In this document: positions 12,116 to 22,275 of the stretch, one piece after another | Layout: every line of letters starts with the position of its first letter | Position numbering within the stretch: position 1 is the stretch's first letter | NCBI GenBank assembly: GCA_050084985.1 | Contig: JBITNC010000001.1 | Coordinates: 111,042,001 to 111,106,000 of the forward strand | Source of the DNA: Nageia nagi | Lineage: Eukaryota > Pinophyta | Direction of reading: 5' to 3' | DNA: 64,000 nucleotides | Position numbers and translations under genes: made by a program | The notes under the pieces: model-generated | What the model saw: the letters and a program-made list of their open reading frames with translations, nothing else | Databases searched by the model: none | Told to the model about the DNA's origin: nothing

Positions 12116-12612
12116 GTGATTGATCCTTTGGGAATAATTGCATAATTCTGCATTCCCAACTTAGGTTTTTGGTTATCCATATATTTCCCTTTAATTTAAA
12201 ATTACATCCTTTGAATTCATCACCTTATGATTATTTGGATTATAAATCTTATAGATCTTATTGCTTTTATAATATCTAATAAAGATGTAAGTCTCACTTT
12301 TTAGACCAAGATTCTAATTCCTCTTCTTATTAGTAATATGAACATGGGCTAAATAAATAAAGCCTTTCAAATGATTCACATTGGACCTAATTGCATTTCA
12401 ATCTTCATAATGAGTTATCTTGGTAAGTACATTTGTTAGCCTTTAATAAAAAATAAATATTGCCATAGCAATTATGTTAAGTTAATAGAAATTCTTTAAT
12501 CCCTTACTTTGAATCATGTTCATTAATAATTCAATAATATTCTAGTTCTTCCTCTTAGTTATCCTATTCTTTTGAGATGTGTAGGAATTTGTGAGTTACC
12601 TTTTAATTGCAT
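12116..12612 (-). pseudogene. Copia integrase fragment, C-terminal half
   Basis: Read on the minus strand from about 12612 downward, the frame gives AIKR.LTNSYTSQKNRITKR (the HFTTPYTPQQNGVAERKNR block of Ty1/copia integrases), then NIIELLMNMIQSKGLKNFY, RLTNVLTKITHYE (the .P.E.W block) and SETYIFIRYYKSNKIYKIYN (the .FIGY...SK.YR.Y block). Several stops are present. The N-terminal half of the same domain lies at 26205-26475 on the same strand, so a LINE split this integrase. Its downstream RT part is not found beyond 12115. Confidence 0.75.
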
Positions 12613-12790
12613 CTCTCTCCCATGTGACCTACATGACCCCCCCACTCATCCTACATTACCCTCCCCTCCTTGTGCAACCCATGCTACCCCCTCCCATTGC
12701 ATGACCTACGTAACCCCCCCTCACATGACCCCCTCCCTTCCACCACATGACCTACTCTCTACCTTGTGCAACCTATACAACACCCATCTT
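12613..12790 (+). repeat. C-rich repeat block at the LINE 5' end
   Basis: Variants of CACATGACCTAC and CATGACCCCCTCCC recur about five times within 180 bp, giving a strongly strand-asymmetric C-rich run. Open frames over this block are by-products of its composition. In LINEs, 5' repeats can form the internal promoter; here that is inference from position only. Confidence 0.5.
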
Positions 12791-13259
12791 ATTCCAATAT
12801 TTTATGATATTCTCAAAGGATTCTTCACCTATCAATGCTCTCACCTCCCCCTCGACTAGACTCAACAGTGGTTGTGTTGTGAAATCTACATTAGAAAACT
12901 CTACTCCCACTTATAAAATAAAATATATTAGGTCTCCAACATCATATTTTCCCAATGATGTCCACTCTTCCAAGGTAAAGATCCCTTATCTCACCCACAA
13001 CATTCGACTAAAGAGGTTATAAAAATTGAACCAGCAATTATCAAATAGGTTTCCTCTCTCTTCTTAATCAATTCAACACATCAAACCATCATTCTAGCAT
13101 TGTATAACTAGGTGAATAATTATGGTAGCAAGATCAAAAATATGTAGACTTACCCAACCTTATCATCTTCGCTATCAGCAGATATAGTAGCATTATAATC
13201 AGATATTTCTTCCTTAACAGTTGAGTTCTCCAAATATATTATAATTATGCAACAGGAAA

Positions 13260-13830
13260 TGGATACACTTATAGAAGAGATTCTCAATCATAAAAATACC
13301 CAAGAAAACCTAACTGATCATATTCAAGTGCAAACCTTTTCCTAGGAAGATGTAATTCGAGGTTCTTGTAATAAGCATGCCCCACATTGCAACAACAATT
13401 ACTAAAAATTCAAAGATGAGATAGCAAAACAACATAAACATCTTAATCTTTATATCAGAGGCCTATTAATGGGTGAAAATCCTATCGAGACTATCTTAAG
13501 AATCATCAATGATATTACATTTTCCTAAAATACTTGTTCACTAAGACTAATTTGTTGAGGATCCATTTTTTCTCATGTTCTTGCACATAATTAAACATAT
13601 GCTTTATATCCTATGAGCCAAGAATATCCTCCCTTCCTTTCAAAATCGCACCTTTATAGATGAATATCTCACACAAATGCAATCCCAAGAATTAGAATTT
13701 GCTAGGAAGTTTCACGAGAAAGAAAACTATGTAAATGGATCGTAATCTAGAATCACTGAGCTTAGATTAGAGATTCTTCTCCTTCATGCTGGACTAAATC
13801 ATGGTCCTTTACATCTTCTTTAGCTAATAT
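13260..13830 (+). pseudogene. LINE ORF1-like region, decayed
   Basis: Interrupted frames give CNKHAPHCNNNY, DEIAKQHKHLNLYIRGLLMG and SRITELRLEILLLHAGLNHG. The position before an endonuclease suggests the nucleic-acid-binding ORF1 of a plant LINE, but no zinc knuckle or RRM is clear. The assignment rests mainly on context. Confidence 0.3.
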
Positions 13831-13984
13831 ATGAGTCCCTTTGAGGACCTTCCCAAAGCTCTCACCACTTTTAGTGTCGGTATGGAACTATAACAACATG
13901 TTTTGGTCTTCTTCAAGATTAGTTCATGACATTATAAACTAGTTAGATTTTATATTTTTCTCTAAGAAACATAAGAGTTTTGTT

Positions 13985-14345
13985 AGGTGGATACCCCCTT
14001 CTCTAGGTTCACTTGGATTTTTGCATTCAGAATTGTAGTTTATATAGGGTTCAACAATCATGGTTTAGGAGGTGTTTCCTTTTTAGTTAGAGATATCCTT
14101 TTCCCTAGGATTCATGTAGAGAGTATCAATACTTATGTATACTACATATGGATTTCAATAGAAAGGACTCCATCTTTGAGGAGATTCTATATTGTTGGAT
14201 GTTATTTCCCCTAGTATCTTCAAGTTATGTGATCCAAGATACATGAGATTCCCCATATCTATACCTCTTCCTAGAGATTATTAGATATTTAGTTCAAGAT
14301 GAGATTTTTCTCATGGGTAACTTTAATGGTAGGATAGGAAATTTT
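13985..14345 (+). pseudogene. LINE apurinic-type endonuclease, decayed
   Basis: An open stretch at 13987-14214 reads GLGGVSFLVRDILFP and YIWISIERTPSLRRFYIVGCYFP, the GGV..L......W....................G.Y.P pattern of LINE endonucleases. About 90 bp later the frame gives QDEIFLMGNFNGRIGNF (near 14298-14345), the GDFNAR.G catalytic block with Asp changed to Asn. This enzyme nicks target DNA for target-primed reverse transcription. The changed Asp and the stops mean this copy is inactive. Confidence 0.7.
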
Positions 14346-15439
14346 TTAGAATTAGTATTTTGATATTAGTATAGATCCACTTCACATCCAAGCTCTTAAA
14401 TGACCCTTAATACTCCATAAAGACTCAACAAATCCCACACCTTCCTTAGCATATGGTATATTCCTTATTAAGCTCAGTAAGACCCTTGATCTTATGATTC
14501 TTAATGGTATTGATCGGTTCCCCTAGTTCCATCATCATACCTACTTCCCCATATAGGGGGTCCAGTGTGGTTGACTACATCATCTTTATCCCCTCTCTTA
14601 TTTCGCACCTCCATTCCTTATGGTTCATATCATGACTCCCTCTCATACCATGAGAACCTCACATTCTCTTTGTTAAACCACCTCCCATTTTCTTCACTTA
14701 TTTTTCCCCCCACCCCTACCTGTATGTACATCTGCTTCAACTTGACCTATGATACCCTCTATAACTATATCCTTAGATAGAAACTAATTGGTTTACACTC
14801 CCTTCCCTCAGTTGAGGATGAAGTACTCATATTAGCATACTCCCTTTATTTTGCATCCCTTCAAGACTTCCATCATAAAATTTTCCCTCCTCCCTACTTT
14901 CATTCCCCAAAATATTTCTTGATGAATAGTTGGTATGATATTGATAATAAGGCTTCTAACTATTACCTATGTGATGTCATTTCCCTTGGTCCTTCATCTT
15001 CTTCTACATCCATCCTCCATCATTCAAATCGTTATCTCTTTCAAACTAAGAAATATTACTTCTTGGCCAAAAGGAGATCAAATTTTCTTTCATCTCTTCA
15101 TACCAACCTAAAATCATTTTGGCACTCCTTCCTTTCCAAAAAGCACACTTCTAACTCGATCGCCCTCCATGCCTAGAAAGAGTATGCCTCTCATCTTTAC
15201 CATATCCCTTATCGATCCCCACCTCTTCATCTCTCTTTTCCTCTCACTTTATACTTTTGATACCCCTCTCTCATCCCTAACGCTATCCTAGAACTTAACT
15301 CAAGGAAATCCCTAGACATTGAAAACCTTTGGGTTGAGTTCCTCAAATACATGAAACTCACCCTCCCCCCCTCCTCTCCAATCTTTTCAATAATATCATT
15401 TTCTTGAGGTTTCCCTCATCTTGTACAACCAACATCATC

Positions 15440-16110
15440 TACCCCATCTTCAAGTTTGAAGACCCCAATGAACTAAGAAACTACCACATAATCATGATTG
15501 GTCACACCTTGGCCAAGTTATATGCTAATATCATTGAGGAGTACATTTATTAAATTGTCAATGCAATAGGATTCGAAGCAGGAGAATAGGTAGGTTTCTG
15601 TAGGAATCAACATACCATATACCATGTTTTTACCCTCAAAGAGATCATTGAGGAGGATCAATTCTGAAAGTCCTCAGTCTTTGGCTACTTTATGGATTTT
15701 AGGAAGGCCTTCGACATTGTTTCCCATCATAGACTCATGGATCGAATCAAGTAGTTGGAAGTACCAGAGATAGAATTCATAGTCATTTTGACTCTATATG
15801 AGACTCTTTCAAACAACATCCATAACTCAGATGGATTCTCAAAAACCATTCTTAGCATGAATAGGGTGAAGTAAGGTTATCCCCTCTCTCAACACTTTTT
15901 GGCATTTATGTTGACCAGCTAGAGTCCTTTATTATAGACTCCACACATCCGGATATAGGTTGCCTCCATGGTATCCGAGTACCCATCCTACTTTTTGCAT
16001 ACAATATTGTTTAACTTTCCCATTCAATTAAGGGATTATAGAGATTGGTTGATGCGTTGGAATCCTCCAGTGTTAGGCAAGATCTTGTTGTGAACCTTAG
16101 TAAGAATAAG
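15440..16110 (+). pseudogene. LINE reverse transcriptase, decayed
   Basis: Motifs in order on the plus strand: FKFEDPNELRNYHIIMIGHT (about 15450), LAKLYANIIEEYI, VGFCRNQHTIYHVFTLKEII (15590-15650), FGYFMDFRKAFDIVSHHRL (about 15680-15735, palm motif A), MNRVK.GYPLSQ (about 15855), FYVDQLESFIID-like and PILLFAYNIV (about 15985-16012). The last is the F.DD box with both Asp replaced (Tyr-Asn). Stops lie between most blocks. The family match is a plant LINE RT; it continues into a C-terminal region up to the LTR insertion at 16719. Confidence 0.85.
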
Positions 16111-16724
16111 GTTATGCCCTTAAATGTTTCGAGAGCCATATTAGACTAGATCCAAATCACCTTACGTGATAATACCATTGAGATCACCACCACATACACA
16201 TACCTATGAGTGCTCTTTACTAGTCCTAGGTTCTCCATGAGGATAACGATCCCACCTAGGGTCCATTGAGGTTATGTTACAATTTATACCTTAGAGAGAT
16301 AGTGCATTCAACTACACTTCTAGGACATTTTGTCCAAGCTATAGCTCTTTCAAACTTTTTCACCATCCAGTTCTCTATGGTCTTGATATTTGGGGTCCCA
16401 GCCTAAGATTAACATATTGGACCATAGTAGAGAGGATCTTGGTTAGTACACAATCATGCTCCATTTAAAGCAAGAGGATTGTACCCCATTCCATCATGCT
16501 TACATAGTTTAGTTTCCAACCTCTTTAGGTGAGGCTCACTGCTTCTTTAGCCATCTATCCCAATCGCTTACATAGGCTATCTAACCTTGGTGATACAATA
16601 GTTAGACTACCTACCAGAGCTTTAACTTCCTTGATTGACCTAGATGACCAAGTTTGTCATTAGTGTTGGTTTAATGAGGCCACTAAGTCCCTTCAGAGAT
16701 TTGGTTTTTCTCTTAATAGGTTAC

Positions 16725-18211
16725 TGTTGATCAAGATTGTGTAATATGTGCGCCTGGAACAATCTTAACCAAAGTAAATCATGAACAGACTGTGGGAGCA
16801 GCCTGCTCTCCGGAGAAGGCCGGTTCCTTATCCATTGGGTAGAGAAAAAGTAACAGGAAAGAGACAAAAGGGTAGGGTGCGAGAAATTCAAGCAAAAGGA
16901 TAGGGTAACAGGAAAGGAAGTAAAAAGGATAGAGTAACGAGAGAGAAAGCAAAGGTAGATCACTAGTTCAGCGCGGGCTTTCGCAGTATGCGAAACCTTG
17001 GCCTGAATCTAGTGTCGCATCCACAGAACAAGTTCTCACTCTCTGAATAGCCTCCCAGCTTCTACTCTACCATGTAGCAGACACAGTTATACTAGCAACT
17101 CACGATTATTATTCAGGAAATAAGCTAAGCTGCCACAATGTAACCAAATTAAGAATAACAATTACGAGTGCTAGACAAGAAAGGTCAAGATGGTATCATA
17201 TTGCCGGCCAAAAACTACAGGTCTTCGAGAACAAATGTAAAGGGCAATACTAGGCTTCCGACCCTTTTTTCATTTTATTTTTATATACTTATACTGTAGT
17301 AACGATAGTTACAAGATTTGCAGAATAGAAACGTTTACAAAAACGGCCTCAAGATTCCGGCCTTCTTGAATCGACACCACCTACATACGCCACTTGGCCG
17401 TCTGTTACAAAGTTAGGCGGATTACAGACGATACGGTTCCCTGATGATTATGCTCAGGCATCTTGCAGATTTCCTCTCTTTTGGGATTTCTTAATTCTCT
17501 GGCTCAAGCTCTTCAATCTTTCTTTGCGGGCCTATTTTCCTCCGGGACTCGGTTTCATTCACCAATGTTAATCTTGTTTCTTTCCCTGACGTCAGCTTCA
17601 TATCTCCGGAATACTTCGCTTTCCGGAGAGACTTGTGCTGATCTCATCGCCTCCGGGGCCAGTTTCATTCACTAATGTTAACTTTGCCTTTTCTTGTGAC
17701 GTCATCCTCGGACTTCCGGAATGATTCGCCTTCAGGGCTTCGGATACTGAATTACTCCTTCCTGATGTCATTTCTTCCGGACTCCAGTTTTCCTCAAAAC
17801 GTTAACTTCATTTTTCACCATGACGTCAGCTTCATATTTCCGGAATGCATCACTCACTGGCTCCGGATACTAGATTCCTTCGCACTGACATCACCTCCTT
17901 CGGGCTTCGGTTTCCTTAAAAAAGTGGACTCTGTTCTCCCTGTGACATCACCTTCATGTGTCCGGAATGCTCTATTCACCGGCTCCGGGCCTTTTAGTTC
18001 CCCTAGCTGACCTCATCATCTCCGGAACCCGGTTTTGGGTTAAGGCCTAAAATAGCTGACCTCATCGTTTCATTCCGGAACGCTTCATCCACTGACTCCG
18101 GCTTGCTTTATCTGCTCCGGAAAAACTCCCGGGGATATTAAGATGAACTCGTGATGGCAAGTAGAGTACACCGGGGCTTTACTTCAAGGTTTTATTATGG
18201 AGGAATCTACA
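16725..18211 (-). repeat. 3' LTR of the pol-less element
   Basis: Partner of 23750-25236; same length and layout. TATA box on the minus strand at about 17275-17288, motif array at about 17585-18155. The edge abuts GTTAC at 16720-16724. Differences from the 5' LTR are almost all transitions. Confidence 0.95.
17587..18064 (-). promoter_or_regulatory. Array of TGACGTCA (bZIP-type) and TCCGGA motifs in the LTR U3
   Basis: Perfect TGACGTCA palindromes at 17587, 17697 and 17821. One- or two-base variants lie at 17639, 17763, 17886, 17943, 18008 and 18057. Spacings are 52, 58, 66, 58, 65, 57, 65 and 49 bp, a degenerate tandem repeat of about 60 bp with a higher-order unit of about 123 bp. TCCGGA palindromes are interleaved. 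TGACGTCA is the classic C-box/CRE-like site of plant bZIP (TGA and group S/C) factors. The array lies upstream of the TATA box on the minus strand, where an enhancer belongs. The same array is in the other LTR at 24612-25089. Confidence 0.75.
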
Positions 18212-18306
18212 TTATGGCGACTTCTAGGGGGAAAATTTCGCCTTTATCAAAGAGGAATTTAGAACCCAAACCTTTATTTCCATGAATCAAAAAATTGGAC
18301 TTGCCT
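18212..18306 (-). other. ORF3-to-3' LTR junction, no clear polypurine tract
   Basis: On the minus strand the bases before the 3' LTR end in CCTAGAAGTCGCCATAA, which is not a purine run. The closest purine-rich stretch (ATAAAGGCGAAA) is about 30 nt away. Read on the plus strand the same junction gives TTATGGCGACTTCTAGGGGG. Confidence 0.4.
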
Positions 18307-20622
18307 TCAGCTCTGTAGACTCAAGATTTGCTGGACTTTACTCCAGTCTACCGGGATCCCGGAAAAATCTTTTAGCCTCGCATGAGCTAAGGCTGTATGG
18401 TTCAACACTTCGTAAGATACATTGGCATGTTTCCTCAATAATTGTTGTATGCGAAATCCGCCGTTAGCCAAAGAATCAAAGAATTTTACGAAATTGGTTT
18501 CGTCAAAGGAAACCAGGAGCGTATCGACATCATCAGTACTTTGAATCCTATTCTGTAGACTATTCAAAAACTCAGCCTCTGAGACAAGCGAGACGTCGCT
18601 TTTCCATAACTCTGGGATTCCGGACACATTCAACCCTTGTATCTCTGATTTCAGATTTTCCATTTCTTGCGTCCGACGTAGGACATTACTCCGGATCTCC
18701 TGACAAACCCATTTACCCCTCACTGGGTAATCGATTGCTGACATGAGCTCCACTCGATTACCAATACTATACGACTGTAATTTTTCATTTGAGAGGAAGT
18801 TTAATCTTTTATTCGCTTGCTTTGCCTCTTCTGAAATAGGATTCAAAATAATTTCACATCTTGTGACCTCAACTTCGAGCCTTTTGAGCTCTGATAAACA
18901 TGACTCCACATAGTCCCTTAGATGAATTAAGTCTTTGACTTCGTGCATCCTCAGCTCCCAAAATTTTTCTTTTGTATTTAACAGAAAAGATTTGTCTACT
19001 TTATTTGCATTCAGCTTTGCTTGGAGTTCCACCATGTTAGCGTTCAGACTGCTGATCTCCGCTACTCTGGCAGTTATTTCCGCATCTCTTTGAGCGATGA
19101 TAGCATCCTTTTGGCCCAGCATATCCGCTGTAGGAGCCGCCGCTAAACTAGTCTTCAAAATTAATATATTATTCTCTGCAGCCTTAAGTTTTATTTTATT
19201 CATGTCTAATTGCTGCTTCATGGCTTCATGGGCCTTTTGCAGCTTATGGTATTTGACCTCTAACTTGGTAAGTTCTGATATGTTGAGATCGACAGCTGTT
19301 TGTAGGAGCTCGTTCTTATCACTCCTAGATATGCTGCGGGTGTCGATCTTCACCCGGGTGTTCATGGATGACAAATCACTTAGCCCTTTTTGTGGATCCT
19401 GGACAATAGCCAATTCCAGCACCTTATGCTTCGGATCCATGGATGTTCGGAACCTTACCGGATTTTCTGGAAGTGGAAGTTTTTTCGCTTGCTTCTGCAT
19501 CCATGACTCCTGCCCTTGTTTCATCTGCTGATACTGCTGCATGATGCCATCCACGGATACCTGCTGCCCTGATATCATGATGAAGGGGGATCTAGCTCTC
19601 AACTCTTGAGATGAAGCGGCTACGATCTGTTGAGCTGGTGTCACGGGACTAGCTTGGCTGGCCCCGGGGTTACTGCTACCGGAAGGATTAGCGGTAGGAA
19701 GTGTTGGGATAGATGAGGGAGCGGACGGTGGAGGTGGAGATGGTGGAGGCGATGAAGGTATTGTAACAATGCTTGTGGTAGGAGGAACTTGTATACTGGG
19801 TATAGGAGGAAGGGAGCTCTGCCATTGGATAGATGGTGGTGTAATGAGAGATGGTATGGGTGCAGCTGGAATAGCCACCAGAATTGGGGGAAGTGTAATG
19901 GGAACGAAAATGGGAGCGGTAGGGATAGGCAGAGCAGAAGTAAGAGAAAGAGGGGAAGAGGGAGTAGAAAGCGTACCTGATGGGGTCGGACTCCTCCTTC
20001 TTCTCTTTGGCGGTGATGGGAGCGGTGCCTTCTCTTTCTGGATTTTCCTTTTAGCTGTGTATACTCTCTCAGGCCTCCTAGCCACCGTCTCCATGGAAAT
20101 CTCCATGATCTCCTCCTCATGTTGCTTCCCCCGAGCTGATGCTTGAGACTTTGCGTGTCCCTGCTCTCCCTCCTCGTCACTGTCATCTGAATCTTCACCT
20201 GTGGGGACTTCTGTGGGATGCTCTATTCCCCACATCTCCTCAAATTTATCGTCTAAATCAGAATCTAGAGGAGTATTCCGATTCCCAGACTCGATCCTGT
20301 ACCGGGTAAAGGCAGCTATTTTTTCTTCACTCCATCTCTGATCTCTTAGTGTTTTCAAAGCCTTTTTTGAGATGGAGTCGGTCTTCGGGTCAAAAATGGC
20401 TTTCCTGTTATAGAAACTCAGCCACGGCGGTAACAAGTCCTGGGTGATTACGGCGGTGGGCATCACCTTGTCTTCCTGCTCCGGATTTCGCCACCTAAGC
20501 AGCTCTGGCTTATTTTCGGCTCTAAAAGCCGGGGGATTAGGTTGGCTTCTCAGCTTCTTGCCAAAAATATCCTCTGGATCATATAAACAATATGAACTCA
20601 ATTCCTTCAATTTTAGTTTCAA
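18307..20622 (-). CDS. ORF3 of the pol-less element: Pro-rich and coiled-coil protein, unknown function
   Basis: An open frame of 771 codons, ending 95 bp before the 3' LTR. Codon 1 as given is TTG; the frame stays open upstream into ORF2 and the first ATG is codon 54 (20463). Order of segments: an N-terminal globular part (to about 120), an acidic stretch (EDSDDSDEEGEQG, about 143-155), a basic PPKRRRRSPTP patch that could act as a nuclear signal, a long Pro/Ser/Ile-rich low-complexity tract (about 210-345), a KLEVKYHKLQKAHEAMKQQ coiled-coil region (about 450-640), and a C-terminal helical part. No enzyme motif is seen. It could be a structural or packaging protein. Its intact length in an element with nearly identical LTRs suggests recent selection or recent insertion. 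Confidence 0.75.
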   Translation of the reverse strand: MKLKLKELSSYCLYDPEDIFGKKLRSQPNPPAFRAENKPELLRWRNPEQEDKVMPTAVITQDLLPPWLSFYNRKAIFDPKTDSISKKALKTLRDQRWSEEKIAAFTRYRIESGNRNTPLDSDLDDKFEEMWGIEHPTEVPTGEDSDDSDEEGEQGHAKSQASARGKQHEEEIMEISMETVARRPERVYTAKRKIQKEKAPLPSPPKRRRRSPTPSGTLSTPSSPLSLTSALPIPTAPIFVPITLPPILVAIPAAPIPSLITPPSIQWQSSLPPIPSIQVPPTTSIVTIPSSPPPSPPPPSAPSSIPTLPTANPSGSSNPGASQASPVTPAQQIVAASSQELRARSPFIMISGQQVSVDGIMQQYQQMKQGQESWMQKQAKKLPLPENPVRFRTSMDPKHKVLELAIVQDPQKGLSDLSSMNTRVKIDTRSISRSDKNELLQTAVDLNISELTKLEVKYHKLQKAHEAMKQQLDMNKIKLKAAENNILILKTSLAAAPTADMLGQKDAIIAQRDAEITARVAEISSLNANMVELQAKLNANKVDKSFLLNTKEKFWELRMHEVKDLIHLRDYVESCLSELKRLEVEVTRCEIILNPISEEAKQANKRLNFLSNEKLQSYSIGNRVELMSAIDYPVRGKWVCQEIRSNVLRRTQEMENLKSEIQGLNVSGIPELWKSDVSLVSEAEFLNSLQNRIQSTDDVDTLLVSFDETNFVKFFDSLANGGFRIQQLLRKHANVSYEVLNHTALAHARLKDFSGIPVDWSKVQQILSLQS

Positions 20623-20633
20623 TAATTTGCCCC

Positions 20634-21899
20634 TTAAATAGTCGCTTGCTCCCTGCTTTGGAGCACCAGGTCATGCACTTTGTGGGGGAGAGCATAGACT
20701 CCTCTCTTTTTGGCGGTAGCTCCGTATTTGGAGTCAATATAATCCATCTGTCTGGCGTATTCCACACTGAAAATCCAATCAGTCACATGGACTGGTAGCA
20801 AAAACGGGGCCCCAGAAAACCCATACAGTCTTATGAAAGTCCCATTTTTCGCAAAAAACCAATCCCCGACCTCTCCATGGGGCATGCGGAGGTATAGTTT
20901 GGAGGCTGTTGATAACCTCGGAACTGTGGGGGTTAATAGACCCATTGCTGGAACTAAAAATTTCTCCACAAAGGAGTAGTAATTTGCCGAGGACCTCACC
21001 TCCTCGGTCCATTTGTCCACTGGCTTCTGAGACCCATCTTCATTACTCTGGACCAGGGTTAAATTTTTGAAAACCTCGGCATTTTGATGAATCATCATCC
21101 AGACAATGTATGATGTATAAGCAAAATGAAATCCATCGCCAATCCTTACTAGCTGTTCCGATATTCCATCCGAAAGGGCACTAGCCCAGTCATACATCGT
21201 GGGAGAAACTGGGTGAGAAATTTGATAAGCTATAACCAACCTTGAAGGTGAGACGTATCTATCTGTTTCCTCCCCTGCTGCTATGGCTAGCATGGACAAT
21301 AGTAATTGCAGATGTGCAGAAAAATTTGAGAGTGGGAGCTCAGAACTGGGGAACTCTCTAAACTTTGCGGACCCGGCTGTATTTTTATTTAGCCAAACCG
21401 TGATATTTGCTCTTAGGTTGGCGCTAGGTGTGATATACCAATCAATTTGCATGAGGGGGACCATAGGAGGGGGTGGACTGAAAGCCTCCGCTATTGCAAC
21501 AGAATCCAAATTTAGGATAGTTCTACCTTGCAAGTCTCTGACTATCCTAGTTGCAGGATCGAATGCCCCTCTTATGATTTCTACCAACTCGGGAGCAGGA
21601 AAGCATCTATGAGGGACGAAATGCATGAGACCCGAACCCATTGGGGAGTGAGCTATATGATTGAAGCTGAAGTTTGGGCACTTACCTTCCGCAGTGCCCT
21701 TGGGGTTCTTGTTCGGGGCTGTAATCTCGGTATCCCATAATAACTCCATGGAATCTGATACCTTCCTTACCGTATTCGCCACTGATCCTGAGCTCATTCT
21801 TGTTCGCTTGCGCCTTGCGCTGTGCTTATCAACCCTTCTTGTACCACTTCTTTTGCTTCTGACCCAGATTCTTTTGCTATATTTCGCAGCTCCTGGCAA
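20634..21899 (-). CDS. ORF2 of the pol-less element, unknown function
   Basis: A 421-codon open frame; the first ATG is codon 35 (21797), giving about 387 residues. The start of the open frame is Lys/Arg-rich (KYSKRIWVRSKRSGTRR), the rest is globular in composition: MHFVPHRCFPAPELVEIIRG, the VRDLQGRTILNLDSVAIAEAF segment, then long helical stretches rich in Trp/Tyr/Phe. No catalytic motif of protease, RT, RNase H or integrase is present. The pattern recalls the uncharacterised plant transposon/mobile-domain proteins found in large plant genomes, but I cannot name a family with confidence. It ends 11 bp before the listed ORF3 start and overlaps ORF3's open frame in the -1 frame. Confidence 0.7.
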   Translation of the reverse strand: MPGAAKYSKRIWVRSKRSGTRRVDKHSARRKRTRMSSGSVANTVRKVSDSMELLWDTEITAPNKNPKGTAEGKCPNFSFNHIAHSPMGSGLMHFVPHRCFPAPELVEIIRGAFDPATRIVRDLQGRTILNLDSVAIAEAFSPPPPMVPLMQIDWYITPSANLRANITVWLNKNTAGSAKFREFPSSELPLSNFSAHLQLLLSMLAIAAGEETDRYVSPSRLVIAYQISHPVSPTMYDWASALSDGISEQLVRIGDGFHFAYTSYIVWMMIHQNAEVFKNLTLVQSNEDGSQKPVDKWTEEVRSSANYYSFVEKFLVPAMGLLTPTVPRLSTASKLYLRMPHGEVGDWFFAKNGTFIRLYGFSGAPFLLPVHVTDWIFSVEYARQMDYIDSKYGATAKKRGVYALPHKVHDLVLQSREQATI

Positions 21900-22041
21900 T
21901 GCTCAGCAGACACTAACTTTGCAAATTCGTGAGCCAAAGCTTTCTATGAATCCTAGCATTTAGGTATCTTGGTAAGTAGTGCTCTGGGTCTTTTAATAGC
22001 TCATTTAGATGCACGATCTTTCGGGGCACGGGAAAATCGCC

Positions 22042-22269
22042 TCACGATAGCAGCATTAATAACTGATTTGGTATTTTACGATCTTTTCGGGAACCCCGAG
22101 ATTTGAATTCCTGTACCCTTTTGGAAACTTCAATTCTGCCGGCGCAAAAAGGTGCCAATACTATTAACGCTATGCTACTAATAAATCGCTGACAACTATC
22201 ACAACTCAAAATAAATGCAAACATCACGCTATTTACAATAGGTGTACACCTCATCTTCCCTCTTTCCAA
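22042..22269 (-). other. Short open frame between gag and ORF2, doubtful
   Basis: An open stretch of about 75 codons starts 7 bp after the gag stop; its first ATG is a few codons in. The protein is Cys/Ser-rich with a hydrophobic stretch and matches nothing I know. It may simply be untranslated spacer between gag and ORF2. Confidence 0.2.
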
Positions 22270-22275
22270 CGGTCA

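Larger units (their letters stand above)
12613..16719 (+). mobile_element. LINE retrotransposon, 5' part (split by an LTR element)
   Basis: A non-LTR element on the plus strand, continued at 25242-26195 beyond the inserted LTR element. It begins with a C-rich block (12613-12790) in which CATGACCTAC/CATGACCCCC recurs, likely the 5' untranslated region. An ORF1-like part follows (about 13260-13800), then an endonuclease (13985-14345) and a reverse transcriptase (15440-16110). Stops and frameshifts are frequent, and the RT catalytic box is changed. The left border is set by where copia similarity stops, to within about 20 bp. Confidence 0.8.

Noticed and set aside
12572-13022. Pro/Thr/His-rich plus-strand frames
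   Set aside because: Produced by the C-rich 5' repeat of the LINE; two phases are open at once.
17463-18010. Two Ser/Phe-rich plus-strand frames in the LTR, repeated at 24473-25035
   Set aside because: They lie over the motif array of the LTR, run antisense to the element and reflect its tandem repeat, not a protein.
19097-20198. Frames of 63-185 codons on both strands inside ORF3 of the pol-less element
   Set aside because: Shadows of the long minus-strand ORF3, longest over its Pro-rich low-complexity tract; no motif of their own.
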